Positions 38,462-47,677 of a stretch of 64,000 bases of DNA are shown in pieces (the stretch's first letter is position 1; the number at the start of each line of letters is the position of its first letter). The DNA lies in NCBI RefSeq assembly GCF_002836595.1, contig NZ_PJBB01000003.1, positions 3,812,501 to 3,876,500 on the forward strand, given 5' to 3'. The notes beneath the pieces were generated by a model. It searched no databases. It was not told the origin of the DNA and worked only from the letters and a program-made list of their open reading frames with translations. This DNA is from Tenacibaculum sp. Bg11-29. GTDB taxonomy: Bacteria; Bacteroidota; Bacteroidia; Flavobacteriales; Flavobacteriaceae. The translations under genes and the position numbers were made by a program.

Positions 38462-40069
38462 ATGAGATTAAGAAACGAAAAAGATGGTGTTTCATTACAC
38501 GTAATAACAGGAACTCACGTTGTACTACTCTGTTTAGATGTAAATACTGAAGCCAGAAAAGAATTACTTGGTTTTATTTTAAAACGTAAAGATCTTTTAA
38601 CAGGAAAAACAACGAACCTAAAAGGATTTAAAGAATTTGAAGCGCAAGAAAATAAAAGCGATTTAAACCTTATTCAAACTTTTTTTTGGGGTGATTATAC
38701 TGCAAGTCCCAACACAACCTATCAATATTCAGCCACACCAGTTTATGGAACTCCAAAAAACAAAAAAGATGGAACTGAAATTATTGTAGAAATTTCTACA
38801 GAAAACCCTAATTCAGGAACACACGGGGTATTTTTTAATCGTGGTACTGTAGGGCAAGCTTACGCTAAAAAATTTGACAATAAAAGTCCTGATAAAGTAC
38901 CTAATAATGAAGCCTACAAATGGTTATCAAGAGGTTTAGAAGAAGCTATGTTAACTTTTATTTCTGAAGCAAAAAATAAAGACTACTCATTACGAGTCGC
39001 AGCTTATGAGTTTGATCATGTACCTGTAATTCAAGCACTATTTAATGCTTCAGAAAAAGGCGCAGATGTAAAAATTATATACGATCGTTCAAAAAGAGGG
39101 CCATGGGAAAGTACAGACAAAGCAACAGCTAAAGTTCCTGGAGTTGAAAAATTAATGATTCCAAGGTCAGCAAACTCTTCTATTAAACATAATAAATACA
39201 TTGTACTACTACATAAAGGAAAACCAATAGAGGTTTGGATGGGATCTACCAACTTTACCAAAGGAGGAATTTTTGGACAGTCAAATGTTGGACATATTAT
39301 TAGAGATGAAAAAATAGCTGCTGATTATTTTAAATATTGGACACGCCTTTCTGAAAATCCAGAAATGAAAGAAATTCGTCCTGAAAATGATAAACATACA
39401 CCAACTCCTTCAGGTAAGGTTGCTCAAGGAATTACACCAATTTTTAGCCCTAGAGAAGACTTAAGTGTATTAGAGTGGTATGGTCAACAAATAAAAGAAG
39501 CTAATAAATCTATTGGGTTTACAGCTGCTTTTGGCGTAAATCAAGATTTTGCTGAGATTATGAGTAAAGAAAACGAATCTTTACGTTACATTTTATTAGA
39601 ACATGAAGGTAAAACATTTGATACTTTTAAAAATACTAAAAACAATAGAATAGCACTAGGTGCTATTTTAAACCAAAATGAGATAAACGAAGAAGGCTTA
39701 AAAAATTGGGAAACAGAACACCTTACAGGATTAAATGATCATGTAAAATACCTACATACAAAATACTTATTCTTAGATCCATTATCAGATGATCCAACAC
39801 TAATAACAGGATCTGCGAACTTCTCTGAAGCTTCAACAAAAAATAACGATGAGAATATGGTTATTATTAGAGGGAATACAGAAGTAGTAGATATTTATCT
39901 TACTGAATTCTCTCGTTTATTTAACCATTATGAATTCCGAGATCAAATGGCTAATCACGGGCTCGATGAAGCATACTTTAGTGATTATTTAACTATAGAT
40001 AACTCTTGGACAAACATTCACTTTAAAAAAGGCACGCAGCATTATATGGAACGTGAATTATATAAATAA
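38462..40069 (+). CDS. Phospholipase D-like protein
   Basis: 535 aa with two PLD half-sites. The second is a full HxKx4D motif (HTKYLFLD, H432-D439) followed by GSANFSEAS. The first, HNKYIVLL (H243), keeps His and Lys but has Leu250 where Asp is expected, followed by GSTNFTKGG. No signal peptide is visible. PLD-fold enzymes hydrolyse or transfer phosphodiesters in lipids or nucleic acids; the altered first motif leaves activity uncertain. Leads a tight gene run with the unknown 179-aa protein, GMC oxidoreductase and ferritin-like protein. Confidence 0.8.
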   Translation: MRLRNEKDGVSLHVITGTHVVLLCLDVNTEARKELLGFILKRKDLLTGKTTNLKGFKEFEAQENKSDLNLIQTFFWGDYTASPNTTYQYSATPVYGTPKNKKDGTEIIVEISTENPNSGTHGVFFNRGTVGQAYAKKFDNKSPDKVPNNEAYKWLSRGLEEAMLTFISEAKNKDYSLRVAAYEFDHVPVIQALFNASEKGADVKIIYDRSKRGPWESTDKATAKVPGVEKLMIPRSANSSIKHNKYIVLLHKGKPIEVWMGSTNFTKGGIFGQSNVGHIIRDEKIAADYFKYWTRLSENPEMKEIRPENDKHTPTPSGKVAQGITPIFSPREDLSVLEWYGQQIKEANKSIGFTAAFGVNQDFAEIMSKENESLRYILLEHEGKTFDTFKNTKNNRIALGAILNQNEINEEGLKNWETEHLTGLNDHVKYLHTKYLFLDPLSDDPTLITGSANFSEASTKNNDENMVIIRGNTEVVDIYLTEFSRLFNHYEFRDQMANHGLDEAYFSDYLTIDNSWTNIHFKKGTQHYMERELYK

Positions 40070-40083
40070 TAAAACCAGAAATT

Positions 40084-40623
40084 ATGATAGGAGGTTCAGT
40101 TTCTAATGAACAAATTTCTGCAAGCCTAATATTTGCCGAAGGACAAAAACTAACACACGATAACAAAGAAGCTTTATGGAAAGTTTTTGAAGCCATTGGA
40201 GAAGCTTGGCAGAATACAATTTACGATTCAAATAACCAAAAAAGCTCATGGCTTGAAATGCTTAAAGCTAAAACTAATAACGCTCCAAATTACACTGGAG
40301 AATATGTTAATGCTATATATGTTTTAAATGAATTATATGCCCAATATGGCAAAAAACACGCCTTAAATAAATTGTTTTTTGAAAGTGGCATTGATAATAG
40401 TGCTCCACCTACAACGCGTTTAGCACATTGTAAAATATTTGTTGTTAATGAGTTTATAAGAATGCAGGTTACCGCAGGAGGTTTTAAAAGTTGGGGAGAC
40501 GCAAATGGTGGAGAGCAAGCCAAAAATTATCATGGCTTTTTGGGAGGTACACGTTATAACCGTATACCTAGAGTTCGTGCTTTTGATGAAGATCCTGTTT
40601 ATTCTAAAAAAGAAAACGTATGA
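40084..40623 (+). CDS. Unknown 179-aa protein between PLD-like and GMC genes
   Basis: A mostly helical soluble protein with no signal peptide and no motif I recognise. Its stop overlaps the GMC start (ATGA), so the two are translationally coupled and may act together. Several Gram-negative GMC dehydrogenases carry a small accessory subunit; this gene holds that position, but sequence similarity to that subunit is not evident by eye. A Shine-Dalgarno-like AGGAGG (40089-40094) lies inside the frame just after the ATG. Confidence 0.65.
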   Translation: MIGGSVSNEQISASLIFAEGQKLTHDNKEALWKVFEAIGEAWQNTIYDSNNQKSSWLEMLKAKTNNAPNYTGEYVNAIYVLNELYAQYGKKHALNKLFFESGIDNSAPPTTRLAHCKIFVVNEFIRMQVTAGGFKSWGDANGGEQAKNYHGFLGGTRYNRIPRVRAFDEDPVYSKKENV

Positions 40624-42260
40624 AAAATAAATATGACTATATAATTGTAGGTGCTGGTGTAGCCGCTGCAACAGTAGCAAGAGGTTTATTACTACATAAA
40701 CACGATACATCAATTTTAATTTTAGAAGCTGGCCCAGAAGTTAAAGCAAAAGACAGACGCTTTTGGTGGGATTATATAACAAAAGGTGAACGACCTTATA
40801 CATATACATACGATCAAAAATTTGAAGCTGGTTCTACTGGAAATATAGAATACCAAACAGATGGTGTTCGTGTAAAAGCCTATGGAGGCTCTACAATGCA
40901 CTGGGGAGCTTGGTCTTTACGCTTTAATCCAGAAGACTTTAATTTATATACCAATACAGGCCTTGGAGCTGATTGGCCAATAAATTACGAAGATTTAGAA
41001 CCTTACTACAACGACGCTGAATCTTATTTATCAGTTTGTGGAGATGAAAATGAAAATTGGGTCCCAAGATCAAAACCATATCCTGTACCTCCATTTCAAT
41101 GGACTGCCGCAGATGGCGAAATGATTAAAGCTTGGGAACAAGTGGATGTTAAATATCAAGACGGAGATATAAACCCAGGTACAAAAAGTAAAATAAAGTC
41201 TGGAAAAATGCCTGTTGCGCGTTATCGCAAATGTATGACCACAGGTACCTGCAAGTACTGCCCTATTGGCGGACGATTTAATGCGCAATATGTATTAGAT
41301 GATTTAAAAAATGATCCTCGTTTTATAAACTTTGAAGTCTTAGTAAATTCACCAGTACATCATGTAAACGTAAGTTCAAAATCTAAGATAGATGCTGTTA
41401 CTTTTACAGATAATCATAATGGTAAAGAACATACGATCGCTGGAGATACAGTAATATTAGCTTCTGGCGCTTACAATGTTCCTAAACTATTAAGAGCATC
41501 TAAAAATAACTACTGGAAAGATGGTATTGGTAACGACCAGGATTTAGTTGGGCGTTTTATAGTATCTCACTCTATGCTAAACGTAGTTGGTAAAGCAAAA
41601 TCAAACCCTAACGGTTGGTTTCAAGAATATGATTTTCCAACGTTAATGTCACATAGCTACAACACTAAAGAGCATCAAAAAAAGGGTAAGATTTTTATGT
41701 TTAAAAACCGAGCTACACCGAATACTGATATTGCCCAACTTATGATTGACGGTAAAACACGTGAAGAGATTGATGCTATTGTTTATGGTAAAATGGAGGT
41801 TAATATTCAAGCTTTTCTTGAAGAGAAAGGAAAACATAGTAATCGCTTAGAGGCAAGGCCTGGAGTAGATCGTTTTGGGCTACCACAAACAACTGTACAT
41901 TTTAGTCGTACAGATGAAGAAATGGCAAATGCTAAAGATCGTTTACAGTTATTAGAAGAAATTATACTGAAAATGGGCTTAGAAATCACCTCATCTAGAG
42001 TAGATAAACCAGGTGGCCATCATACTACCGGAACGGCAAGAATGGGAACATCGCCAAGTAATAGTGTTACAGATAAGTTTATGCGCGTACATGATACCGA
42101 AAATTTATATGTATGCTCAAATGCTGCTTTTCCTACAGGAAGTGCAGTAAACCCAACATTAACACTTACTGCATTAGCCTTTCGATTGGTTGACCACCTT
42201 ACTAATCCTTCAAAATTAACAGAAACATCTAAAAAGAAAGAATGGGAACATCAACTATAA
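40620..42260 (+). CDS. GMC-family FAD-dependent oxidoreductase
   Basis: 546 aa. The FAD-binding N-terminus YDYIIVGAGVAAATVARGLL has Ala where the last Gly of GxGxxG usually stands; the acidic end of the second strand is ILILEAGPE. The GGSTMHWGAWSLRF segment and the C-terminal GGHHTTGTARMG and VNPTLTLTALAFRLVDHL match the family's active-site region. A Cys cluster (CMTTGTCKYCPIGG) is present midway. Oxidises an alcohol or sugar; acceptor unknown. Overlaps its neighbours on both sides. Confidence 0.88.
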   Translation: MKNKYDYIIVGAGVAAATVARGLLLHKHDTSILILEAGPEVKAKDRRFWWDYITKGERPYTYTYDQKFEAGSTGNIEYQTDGVRVKAYGGSTMHWGAWSLRFNPEDFNLYTNTGLGADWPINYEDLEPYYNDAESYLSVCGDENENWVPRSKPYPVPPFQWTAADGEMIKAWEQVDVKYQDGDINPGTKSKIKSGKMPVARYRKCMTTGTCKYCPIGGRFNAQYVLDDLKNDPRFINFEVLVNSPVHHVNVSSKSKIDAVTFTDNHNGKEHTIAGDTVILASGAYNVPKLLRASKNNYWKDGIGNDQDLVGRFIVSHSMLNVVGKAKSNPNGWFQEYDFPTLMSHSYNTKEHQKKGKIFMFKNRATPNTDIAQLMIDGKTREEIDAIVYGKMEVNIQAFLEEKGKHSNRLEARPGVDRFGLPQTTVHFSRTDEEMANAKDRLQLLEEIILKMGLEITSSRVDKPGGHHTTGTARMGTSPSNSVTDKFMRVHDTENLYVCSNAAFPTGSAVNPTLTLTALAFRLVDHLTNPSKLTETSKKKEWEHQL

Positions 42261-43378
42261 ATTTTAAAAATAAATTTCAAGAGCAAGCTTCTAAAATTAA
42301 CAATGTACAAGAACTTATAGCGCATTCTAAAAAAACAGCATGCGAAGAGCATGATGACAAAATGTTTATTTTAAAAGAACTGCTTAATAATGCCGTTATT
42401 CTTGAGTTCGCAACTATTCCTATTTATTTGCAAGCAATATGGACTATTAAAGATAATAAGTGCGAAGTAGCAAAATCTATTCGTAATATCTTTCAAGAAG
42501 AAATGCTTCATATGGCAATGGTTTGTAATATGATTGCCGGAATTGGCGGTGAACCAAAAATTTATAACACCGAAAACAGGTTGAGCTTTCCTTCTGGGCT
42601 TCCTGGAGGTGTACACCCTAAACTGTTTTTATATTTAGAAGGGTTAAACGACAGCTCTCTTCGTAATTTTATGGAAATAGAATTACCAGAAGAAGTTGCA
42701 GATATTTATGATTACGATTCAGGTGAATTGGTAGATATTGGAAACATACCTGATGAGAATGGAATTCTACAAAAAGGAAAGCACAATAAAGATTATTCGC
42801 ACAACACAACTATTGGCGAATTATACGATCGAATTAATGAATTGTTTCAAGAACTTCAACCAGAGATGAATGTTGAACGTCAATTAGCTGGACCTTTATC
42901 TTGGTGGGTAATGGCAGATGCTAATAGCGTTTCAAAAGCCATCGATATGATAAAAGAACAAGGAGAAGGATCTGAAGATGTAACACCTGCAAGTACAGGA
43001 ATGGATAATTTAGCTCATTTCTATCGTTTTTGGGAAGTTTTTTACCAAAAGAAAATTGTTCAAGAGGGTGACAAATATTACTTTAAAGATCCAAATCCAC
43101 GTCCTGAAACCTACACTATTGCAAGAATTCCAAAAGGAGGATACAAAGAAGCTGATGTGACTAAAGAAGTATGGCACCTAACAAATAGTTTTGATGAAGT
43201 GTATACCGAATTAGTTAAGTTTTTAGAAGAAGCTTGGGCAATTGATGGAAGAGGGCAAGCTGCCTTAGTTAATGCTATCGAAGTAATGTTTAAGCTAGAA
43301 AAATATGCTTTACCATTAATGAAAATTCCAATTCCTGGGAAATCTGAAAATTACGGACCTAGCTTCAGACTTATTTAA
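42242..43378 (+). CDS. Ferritin-like (VioB/iminophenyl-pyruvate dimer synthase-type) protein
   Basis: 378 aa. The helical core carries iron-ligand-type residues: E55 in LEFATIPIYLQ and E86/E87 with H90 in FQEEMLHMAM, followed by GGVHPKLFLYLEGLNDSSLR. This matches the ferritin-like domain best known from the C-terminal part of VioB/RebD-type enzymes in indole-alkaloid synthesis, though stand-alone members are also widespread with unknown roles. Overlaps the GMC gene by 19 bp, so they are cotranslated. An oxidative reaction on a small molecule or peptide is plausible but not shown. Confidence 0.78.
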   Translation: MGTSTINFKNKFQEQASKINNVQELIAHSKKTACEEHDDKMFILKELLNNAVILEFATIPIYLQAIWTIKDNKCEVAKSIRNIFQEEMLHMAMVCNMIAGIGGEPKIYNTENRLSFPSGLPGGVHPKLFLYLEGLNDSSLRNFMEIELPEEVADIYDYDSGELVDIGNIPDENGILQKGKHNKDYSHNTTIGELYDRINELFQELQPEMNVERQLAGPLSWWVMADANSVSKAIDMIKEQGEGSEDVTPASTGMDNLAHFYRFWEVFYQKKIVQEGDKYYFKDPNPRPETYTIARIPKGGYKEADVTKEVWHLTNSFDEVYTELVKFLEEAWAIDGRGQAALVNAIEVMFKLEKYALPLMKIPIPGKSENYGPSFRLI

Positions 43379-43419
43379 AACAACCTCAACCAAACCAATA
43401 ATTAATAAAAATTATAATA

Positions 43420-43983
43420 ATGAAAAAACAACATATTTTATTCGCTTTTTTACTTTTTGCTACTTTTAATTTCTTTGCTCAAGGTAAGGATACATCAAAA
43501 TATCATATAGGTCAGAATGTTTCAGAACTAGGAGGAATTATATTCTATTTAGATGCAACAGGTAAACATGGGTTAGTTTGTGCTCCTCAAGATCAAAGTA
43601 CAGGTAGCCAATGGCATTATGGAGCTTTTACGAATACCAAAACTTTTGATAGTATTGTTGGTTCAGGAAAAGCCAATACAGAAAAAATTATTATAAGTCA
43701 AGGTATTAAACCATACGCTGCTCAGCTTTGTTATGATTTAAAATTAAACGGTTTTTCAGATTGGTATTTACCATCTAAAAAAGAACTAAGTCTAATGTTT
43801 ACAAATATTGGCCGTGGTGCTAAATCTCCAAATAAAGAAGTTGGTAATTTTGCTAGTGATTTCTACTGGAGTTCTACAGAACTAGATCTCAACTTTGCTT
43901 GGGCTCAATACTTTTTAGAAGGTAATATATTTACCGATCTTAAAAACCATAGTTGTCGCGTTAGAGCTGTTCGTTCATTTTAA
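43420..43983 (+). CDS. Secreted DUF1566 (Lcl-type) protein
   Basis: 187 aa with signal peptide (FAFLLFATFNFFAQ) and a single DUF1566 domain: GGIIFYLDATGKHGLVCAP near the start, LNGFSDWYLPSKKEL in the middle and FYWSSTELD then CRVRAVRSF at the end. The fold is related to formylglycine-enzyme/C-type-lectin-like domains; members are usually surface proteins of unknown function. Follows the ferritin-like gene by 41 bp. Confidence 0.8.
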   Translation: MKKQHILFAFLLFATFNFFAQGKDTSKYHIGQNVSELGGIIFYLDATGKHGLVCAPQDQSTGSQWHYGAFTNTKTFDSIVGSGKANTEKIIISQGIKPYAAQLCYDLKLNGFSDWYLPSKKELSLMFTNIGRGAKSPNKEVGNFASDFYWSSTELDLNFAWAQYFLEGNIFTDLKNHSCRVRAVRSF

Positions 43984-44093
43984 TTACTTAGAAGGAATAC
44001 TATTATTTGATATTCTGTAAAACTAAGCTTATAAAAACCTACATAATAAGGTTTTACAAAAATGTAACTAACAATAAATAAGACCATTATAAA

Positions 44094-44555
44094 ATGAACA
44101 CAAAAGAATATAAAAATTGGCGCGTAGTTGTTGTATGTGAACTAAATACCTCAGCTGCGAAGGCATGGTATCTAGTAGGAGGTTTTTACAATATCAATCA
44201 ATGGCATCCAGATATTCCAATTTGTGAAGTTCAAGAAGAACAAGGAGAAGAAAGAGATATTCGTCGAAAACTCAGTTTCCCAGGGCAAACACCAACCTGG
44301 GAAGAACTAGTTTTTATGGATAATGAAAATATGCGCTATAAATACAAATGGCATAAAGGTGCATGGGGAGAAACAACACAAAAATACCATGCTCAGATTC
44401 AAGTTATAGAAACTGAACTAGACAAACGTTGTTTGGTACAATGGTCTTCTAAATTTTATGCTACTGAAGATGGGCTAACGCAATTTTATCAAAATGGATT
44501 TGAAAGTTTGATAAACAAATTTGGAGGAAGATTAATCAATAACAAAAACATATAA
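44094..44555 (+). CDS. SRPBCC-family (polyketide cyclase-like) protein
   Basis: 153 aa, a single START/Bet v1-like helix-grip domain: WRVVVVCELNTSAAKAWYLV, then FYNINQWHPDIPICEVQE and the C-terminal helix LTQFYQNGFESLINKFGG. These domains bind hydrophobic ligands and include polyketide cyclases. Substrate unknown. The next gene begins 2 bp later, so the pair is cotranscribed, possibly with the GMC/ferritin-like genes. Confidence 0.82.
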   Translation: MNTKEYKNWRVVVVCELNTSAAKAWYLVGGFYNINQWHPDIPICEVQEEQGEERDIRRKLSFPGQTPTWEELVFMDNENMRYKYKWHKGAWGETTQKYHAQIQVIETELDKRCLVQWSSKFYATEDGLTQFYQNGFESLINKFGGRLINNKNI

Positions 44556-44557
44556 AA

Positions 44558-44959
44558 ATGGGAAGTTTCGTAGAAATTAATGATACACTAGAATTAACCA
44601 CCGATCAGGGATTTCCTGTAACTATTTTTCAATTAGAAAAACATAAAAAGCACCCTATTACTTTAGAGGATGTTAAAGGAAAAGTCTTTGAGTTTAAAAA
44701 CAAACCAAGTGCAAGAATTTTTCAAATGGATCCTGTACGAGTATATTTTGTACACAATATAGATGGAAAATGGCTTTTCTGGGGACGTGTTCTTATTCAA
44801 TCTCAGCATATTTATAAAGCATTAAGTGCTGATGGTACTTGGGATGGTGAGTCGTGGCAAACTGATGGTACTTATACTATTTTAAATGTATACGATCCTG
44901 AATACCAACATACATTTACTTTAAATGAAGCACCAGATGATCGAAATTATTATAAATAA
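44558..44959 (+). CDS. Unknown 133-aa protein after the SRPBCC gene
   Basis: A soluble, beta-rich protein (VRVYFVHNIDGKWLFWGRVL) rich in aromatic residues, with no signal peptide and no motif I recognise. Coding is supported by its 2-bp spacing to the SRPBCC gene and normal codon use. It would act in the cytoplasm with that protein. Followed by a long dyad at 44991-45031. Confidence 0.65.
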   Translation: MGSFVEINDTLELTTDQGFPVTIFQLEKHKKHPITLEDVKGKVFEFKNKPSARIFQMDPVRVYFVHNIDGKWLFWGRVLIQSQHIYKALSADGTWDGESWQTDGTYTILNVYDPEYQHTFTLNEAPDDRNYYK

Positions 44960-44990
44960 AAGCACTATTTAATTTTAGTAACACTTAGTA

Positions 44991-45031
44991 TTTTCAATGT
45001 CTATTTTGAATACTTAAATAGACATTGAAAA
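44991..45031. terminator. Dyad after the accessory oxidoreductase run
   Basis: 16-bp perfect stem TTTTCAATGTCTATTT / AAATAGACATTGAAAA with a 9-nt loop. The T-tract after it is poor, so termination is likely but not certain. Confidence 0.55.
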
Positions 45032-45094
45032 TTATTACTAAAGAATAGAAGTTATAATAATTCTAAAATTTTACACGCTACCTAAAACAGAAAC

Positions 45095-45607
45095 ATGAAA
45101 AAAATATTTATCCTGCTTATTGTTTTTTTAGTTATCTCTTGTAATTCTGAGAAAACAAAAAAAGCAATAACAAAAGAAACTCCTACTAAATTAATTAAAA
45201 CAGCTGATAATTTTGATTGGTTATTAGGTAAATGGAAAAGAACTAATGAAGAGGTTGGTAAAGAAACCTTTGAGAATTGGAAAAAAGTAAGCAAAACTGA
45301 ATATATCGGGTTTAGTTATACAACTCAAAATACAGATACCATATATCAAGAAAAGTTTAGCCTTATAAAATCTAATGGTAATTGGGATTTTAAAATTCAA
45401 TTAAAAGGAGAGTTAACACCTTCTTCCTTTAAAATGACAAGTTCTAATTCTAAGGAATTCATTTGTCAGAATAATCTAAAAAATTATCCTAATAAAAAAC
45501 TCGATTCTCCTAATAAAATAAAGTATTGGAAAAAGGGTGATGAAATATATGCTACTATTTCTGGAAAAAAAATAAATATTCAATTAGACTTCGAAAAAAT
45601 TAAATAG
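45095..45607 (+). CDS. Small lipoprotein, DUF6265-like
   Basis: 170 aa with lipobox VISC (Cys16). The mature part starts FDWLLGKWKRTNEEVGKETF, a pattern of lipocalin-like small lipoproteins in which a W-x-R loop opens a beta-barrel, and continues with TIYQEKFSLIKSNGNWDF. Function unknown. The TMEM175-type gene follows closely. Confidence 0.72.
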   Translation: MKKIFILLIVFLVISCNSEKTKKAITKETPTKLIKTADNFDWLLGKWKRTNEEVGKETFENWKKVSKTEYIGFSYTTQNTDTIYQEKFSLIKSNGNWDFKIQLKGELTPSSFKMTSSNSKEFICQNNLKNYPNKKLDSPNKIKYWKKGDEIYATISGKKINIQLDFEKIK

Positions 45608-45635
45608 TTTTTTAAAAGTATTAATGTTCTTCATA

Positions 45636-46223
45636 ATGAAAAATGAAATGACCTCCGAACGATTAGAAGCTTTTAGTGATGGTGTACTTGCCATTATTAT
45701 TACGATAATGGTTTTAGCATTAAAAGTACCAAAAGATTATACTGTAGAGAGTCTTATAAAAATACTGCCTACTTTTATTAGCTATTTTGTAAGTTTTTTA
45801 TACGTTAGTGTATACTGGGTTACCCATCATCAATTATTTAAAATAACTAAGAAAATAAACACACAAACTTTATGGGCAAATTTAAATCTACTATTTTGGT
45901 TATCTATTATCCCATTTACAACTGATTGGATAGGAGACGGAAATCATCATACTGATGTTATTCCCGTTATTTCATACGGAGTTGTATTGTTAATGTGCCA
46001 TTTATCGTTTATTTTTTTAAGAAAAACCGCTATTAAACTTCATGGTAAAACATCTGAAATAGGTATTTATTTAAATAAAAAAACGTTAGATATTGCATGT
46101 TTCTTTATTTATACTTTTGGTTTATTATTTGTTTTTTTTAATGTATATGTTGCTATGGCTTGCTTTTTATTAGTAGGAGTACTTAAAGTAATAGAACTAA
46201 ATATTACCGCTATAAAAGAGTAA
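45636..46223 (+). CDS. TMEM175-family (DUF1211) membrane protein
   Basis: 195 aa from the ATG at 45636; a second ATG at 45624 would add four residues. The first helix carries the family filter motif RLEAFSDGVLAIIITIMVL. Six hydrophobic segments follow, including SYFVSFLYVSVYWVTHHQLF. Bacterial members are tetrameric potassium-leak channels in the inner membrane. A terminator follows at 46266. Confidence 0.87.
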   Translation: MKNEMTSERLEAFSDGVLAIIITIMVLALKVPKDYTVESLIKILPTFISYFVSFLYVSVYWVTHHQLFKITKKINTQTLWANLNLLFWLSIIPFTTDWIGDGNHHTDVIPVISYGVVLLMCHLSFIFLRKTAIKLHGKTSEIGIYLNKKTLDIACFFIYTFGLLFVFFNVYVAMACFLLVGVLKVIELNITAIKE

Positions 46224-46265
46224 CAGAACTAATATAAAATAAGAAACAGTAATTTTAAATACCTA

Positions 46266-46298
46266 AAAATCCACAACAAAACGTTGTGGATTTTTTTT
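46266..46298 (+). terminator. Terminator of the TMEM175-type gene
   Basis: 12-bp stem AAAATCCACAAC / GTTGTGGATTTT with a 5-nt loop and T-tract. Confidence 0.88.
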
Positions 46299-46328
46299 AT
46301 TGTTACTGTTTAAAATAGCTTGTGCTAA

Positions 46329-46715
46329 CTACGCTATATCGGTACTTACTAAATAGCTTGCTGTTTCGTTTTCTGATGGGTTATGTACCAATACATTTAC
46401 GTTTGTTCCGTTAACGCCTTCGGCTAATAACCATTCCATTGCTTGGTTGTTTATAGCACCACCTTCTAACTCAACCATATTACCTTCTAAAGTAGTTTCG
46501 TTCATACTTAAATCAAACTGCAACGGCACTACTCCCCTATTTTCAAAACTTATATAAGTACCTGTTATAAATGGCAGTGTAGTTATTACTTTGGTTTCAT
46601 TTGGTGCTACGTTGCCTACAAAATCGCTTAATTTATTATTTCCAGAACTCCAACGATAGCTGTACTGCGATCTTTTAGCTGGTTGATCGTTAAATACTAA
46701 TTGTGCTAAATTATT
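46329..46715 (-). pseudogene. C-terminal remnant of a gene cut by the IS copy
   Basis: An open frame enters from the IS edge at 46715 without a start codon and runs leftward for about 128 codons (QLVFNDQPAKRSQYSYRWSS, then FENRGVVPLQFDLSMNETTL) to a stop at 46329. An internal ATG at 46529 is not a real start, since the frame and composition continue upstream of it. The product is not recognised. The N-terminal part is not on the other side of the IS, so DNA has been lost. Confidence 0.7.
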
Positions 46716-47675
46716 TAGAGGTCAGTATATAAGTTCATATCTTTAAAGTCAACGAATATAATGTTATTATGAATATTTTTAAAGGCCAAAACCTTCTAGA
46801 GTTTGCTGATCGGTTCAAAACTAATGAAGATTGCAAGGAATATTTGGCAGATATTAAATGGAAAAATTGTTTTCAATGTGTTAAATGTGGTCATAAAAAG
46901 GCTCAAATAAGAAAGGATTTCTCACGTACTTGCAATATTTGTTCTCATCAGGAATCTGCAACGTCAAACACACTTTTCCACAAAGTTAAATTTGGAGTTA
47001 GAAAAGCTTTTTTCATTGTTTTTGAAATGAGTACAAGTACAAAAAGTCTTTCTGCAAGCTATGTTTCAGTTCGTTTTAGTGTCACAGAAAAGACAGCACG
47101 TTTATTTATGCTTAAAATTAGAGAGGCTATGAAAAGTAGTGGAAATAATCCTATGACTGGGATTGTTCATGTTGATGAGTTTGTTCTAGGTGGTCGTGAA
47201 AAAGATAAAGTGGGCAGAAGTTATAAAGCAAAGAAAAAGAAGGCTATAACTGCTGTTGAGCTAACTGAAGATGGAAAAGTAAAAAGAATGTATGCAATGA
47301 GAATCGAAGATTTTTCAGCTACTTCTTTACAATATATTTTCGTGAATCATATCAGTCGAGAAGCTAAAGTGATAACTGATAAATGGAGAGGCTACAGACC
47401 TATTGCTAAAGCCTATGATATTACCCAAATTGAAAGTAATGGAGGTATGAACTTTAAAGCTCTTCATACAATGATTCATCAAGTGAAATCTTGGATAAGA
47501 ACAACTTACTCTTGGGTAAGTGACTTTAACATAAACAGATATTTTAATGAATTTTGTTTCAGAATTAATCGCTCACAAAGCAAAGAAACAATATTCAATA
47601 ACTTAATAAGAAAAATGGTTGAAAAGGGTAAAGTACATCACGAACAAATTATATGTAGATAACTACTGACCTCTA
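46716..47675 (+). mobile_element. IS1595-family insertion sequence, copy 1
   Basis: 960 bp with 12-bp perfect terminal inverted repeats (TAGAGGTCAGTA at the left; its complement at the right) and one transposase gene. The 8 bp outside each end (AAATTATT and AAGAAGCT) do not match, so there is no target duplication. It appears identical to copy 2 at 52700-53659 in size, ends, encoded protein and the bases compared. Confidence 0.93.
46769..47662 (+). CDS. IS1595-family transposase (copy 1)
   Basis: 297 aa. An N-terminal zinc ribbon (CVKCGHKKA ... CNICSHQ) is followed by the ISXO2-like DDE domain: VHVDEFVLGGREKDKVGRSY, then VITDKWRGYRP, and the closing helix WVSDFNINRYFNEFCFRINR. It should cut and join the element ends. 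The frame is intact and identical in protein sequence to the second copy, so both may be active. Confidence 0.94.
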   Translation: MNIFKGQNLLEFADRFKTNEDCKEYLADIKWKNCFQCVKCGHKKAQIRKDFSRTCNICSHQESATSNTLFHKVKFGVRKAFFIVFEMSTSTKSLSASYVSVRFSVTEKTARLFMLKIREAMKSSGNNPMTGIVHVDEFVLGGREKDKVGRSYKAKKKKAITAVELTEDGKVKRMYAMRIEDFSATSLQYIFVNHISREAKVITDKWRGYRPIAKAYDITQIESNGGMNFKALHTMIHQVKSWIRTTYSWVSDFNINRYFNEFCFRINRSQSKETIFNNLIRKMVEKGKVHHEQIICR

Positions 47676-47677
47676 AA

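Noticed and set aside
46329-46529. A 66-aa minus-strand gene starting at 46529
   Set aside because: The same frame stays open with protein-like composition up to the IS edge at 46715, so the ATG is internal to a truncated gene.
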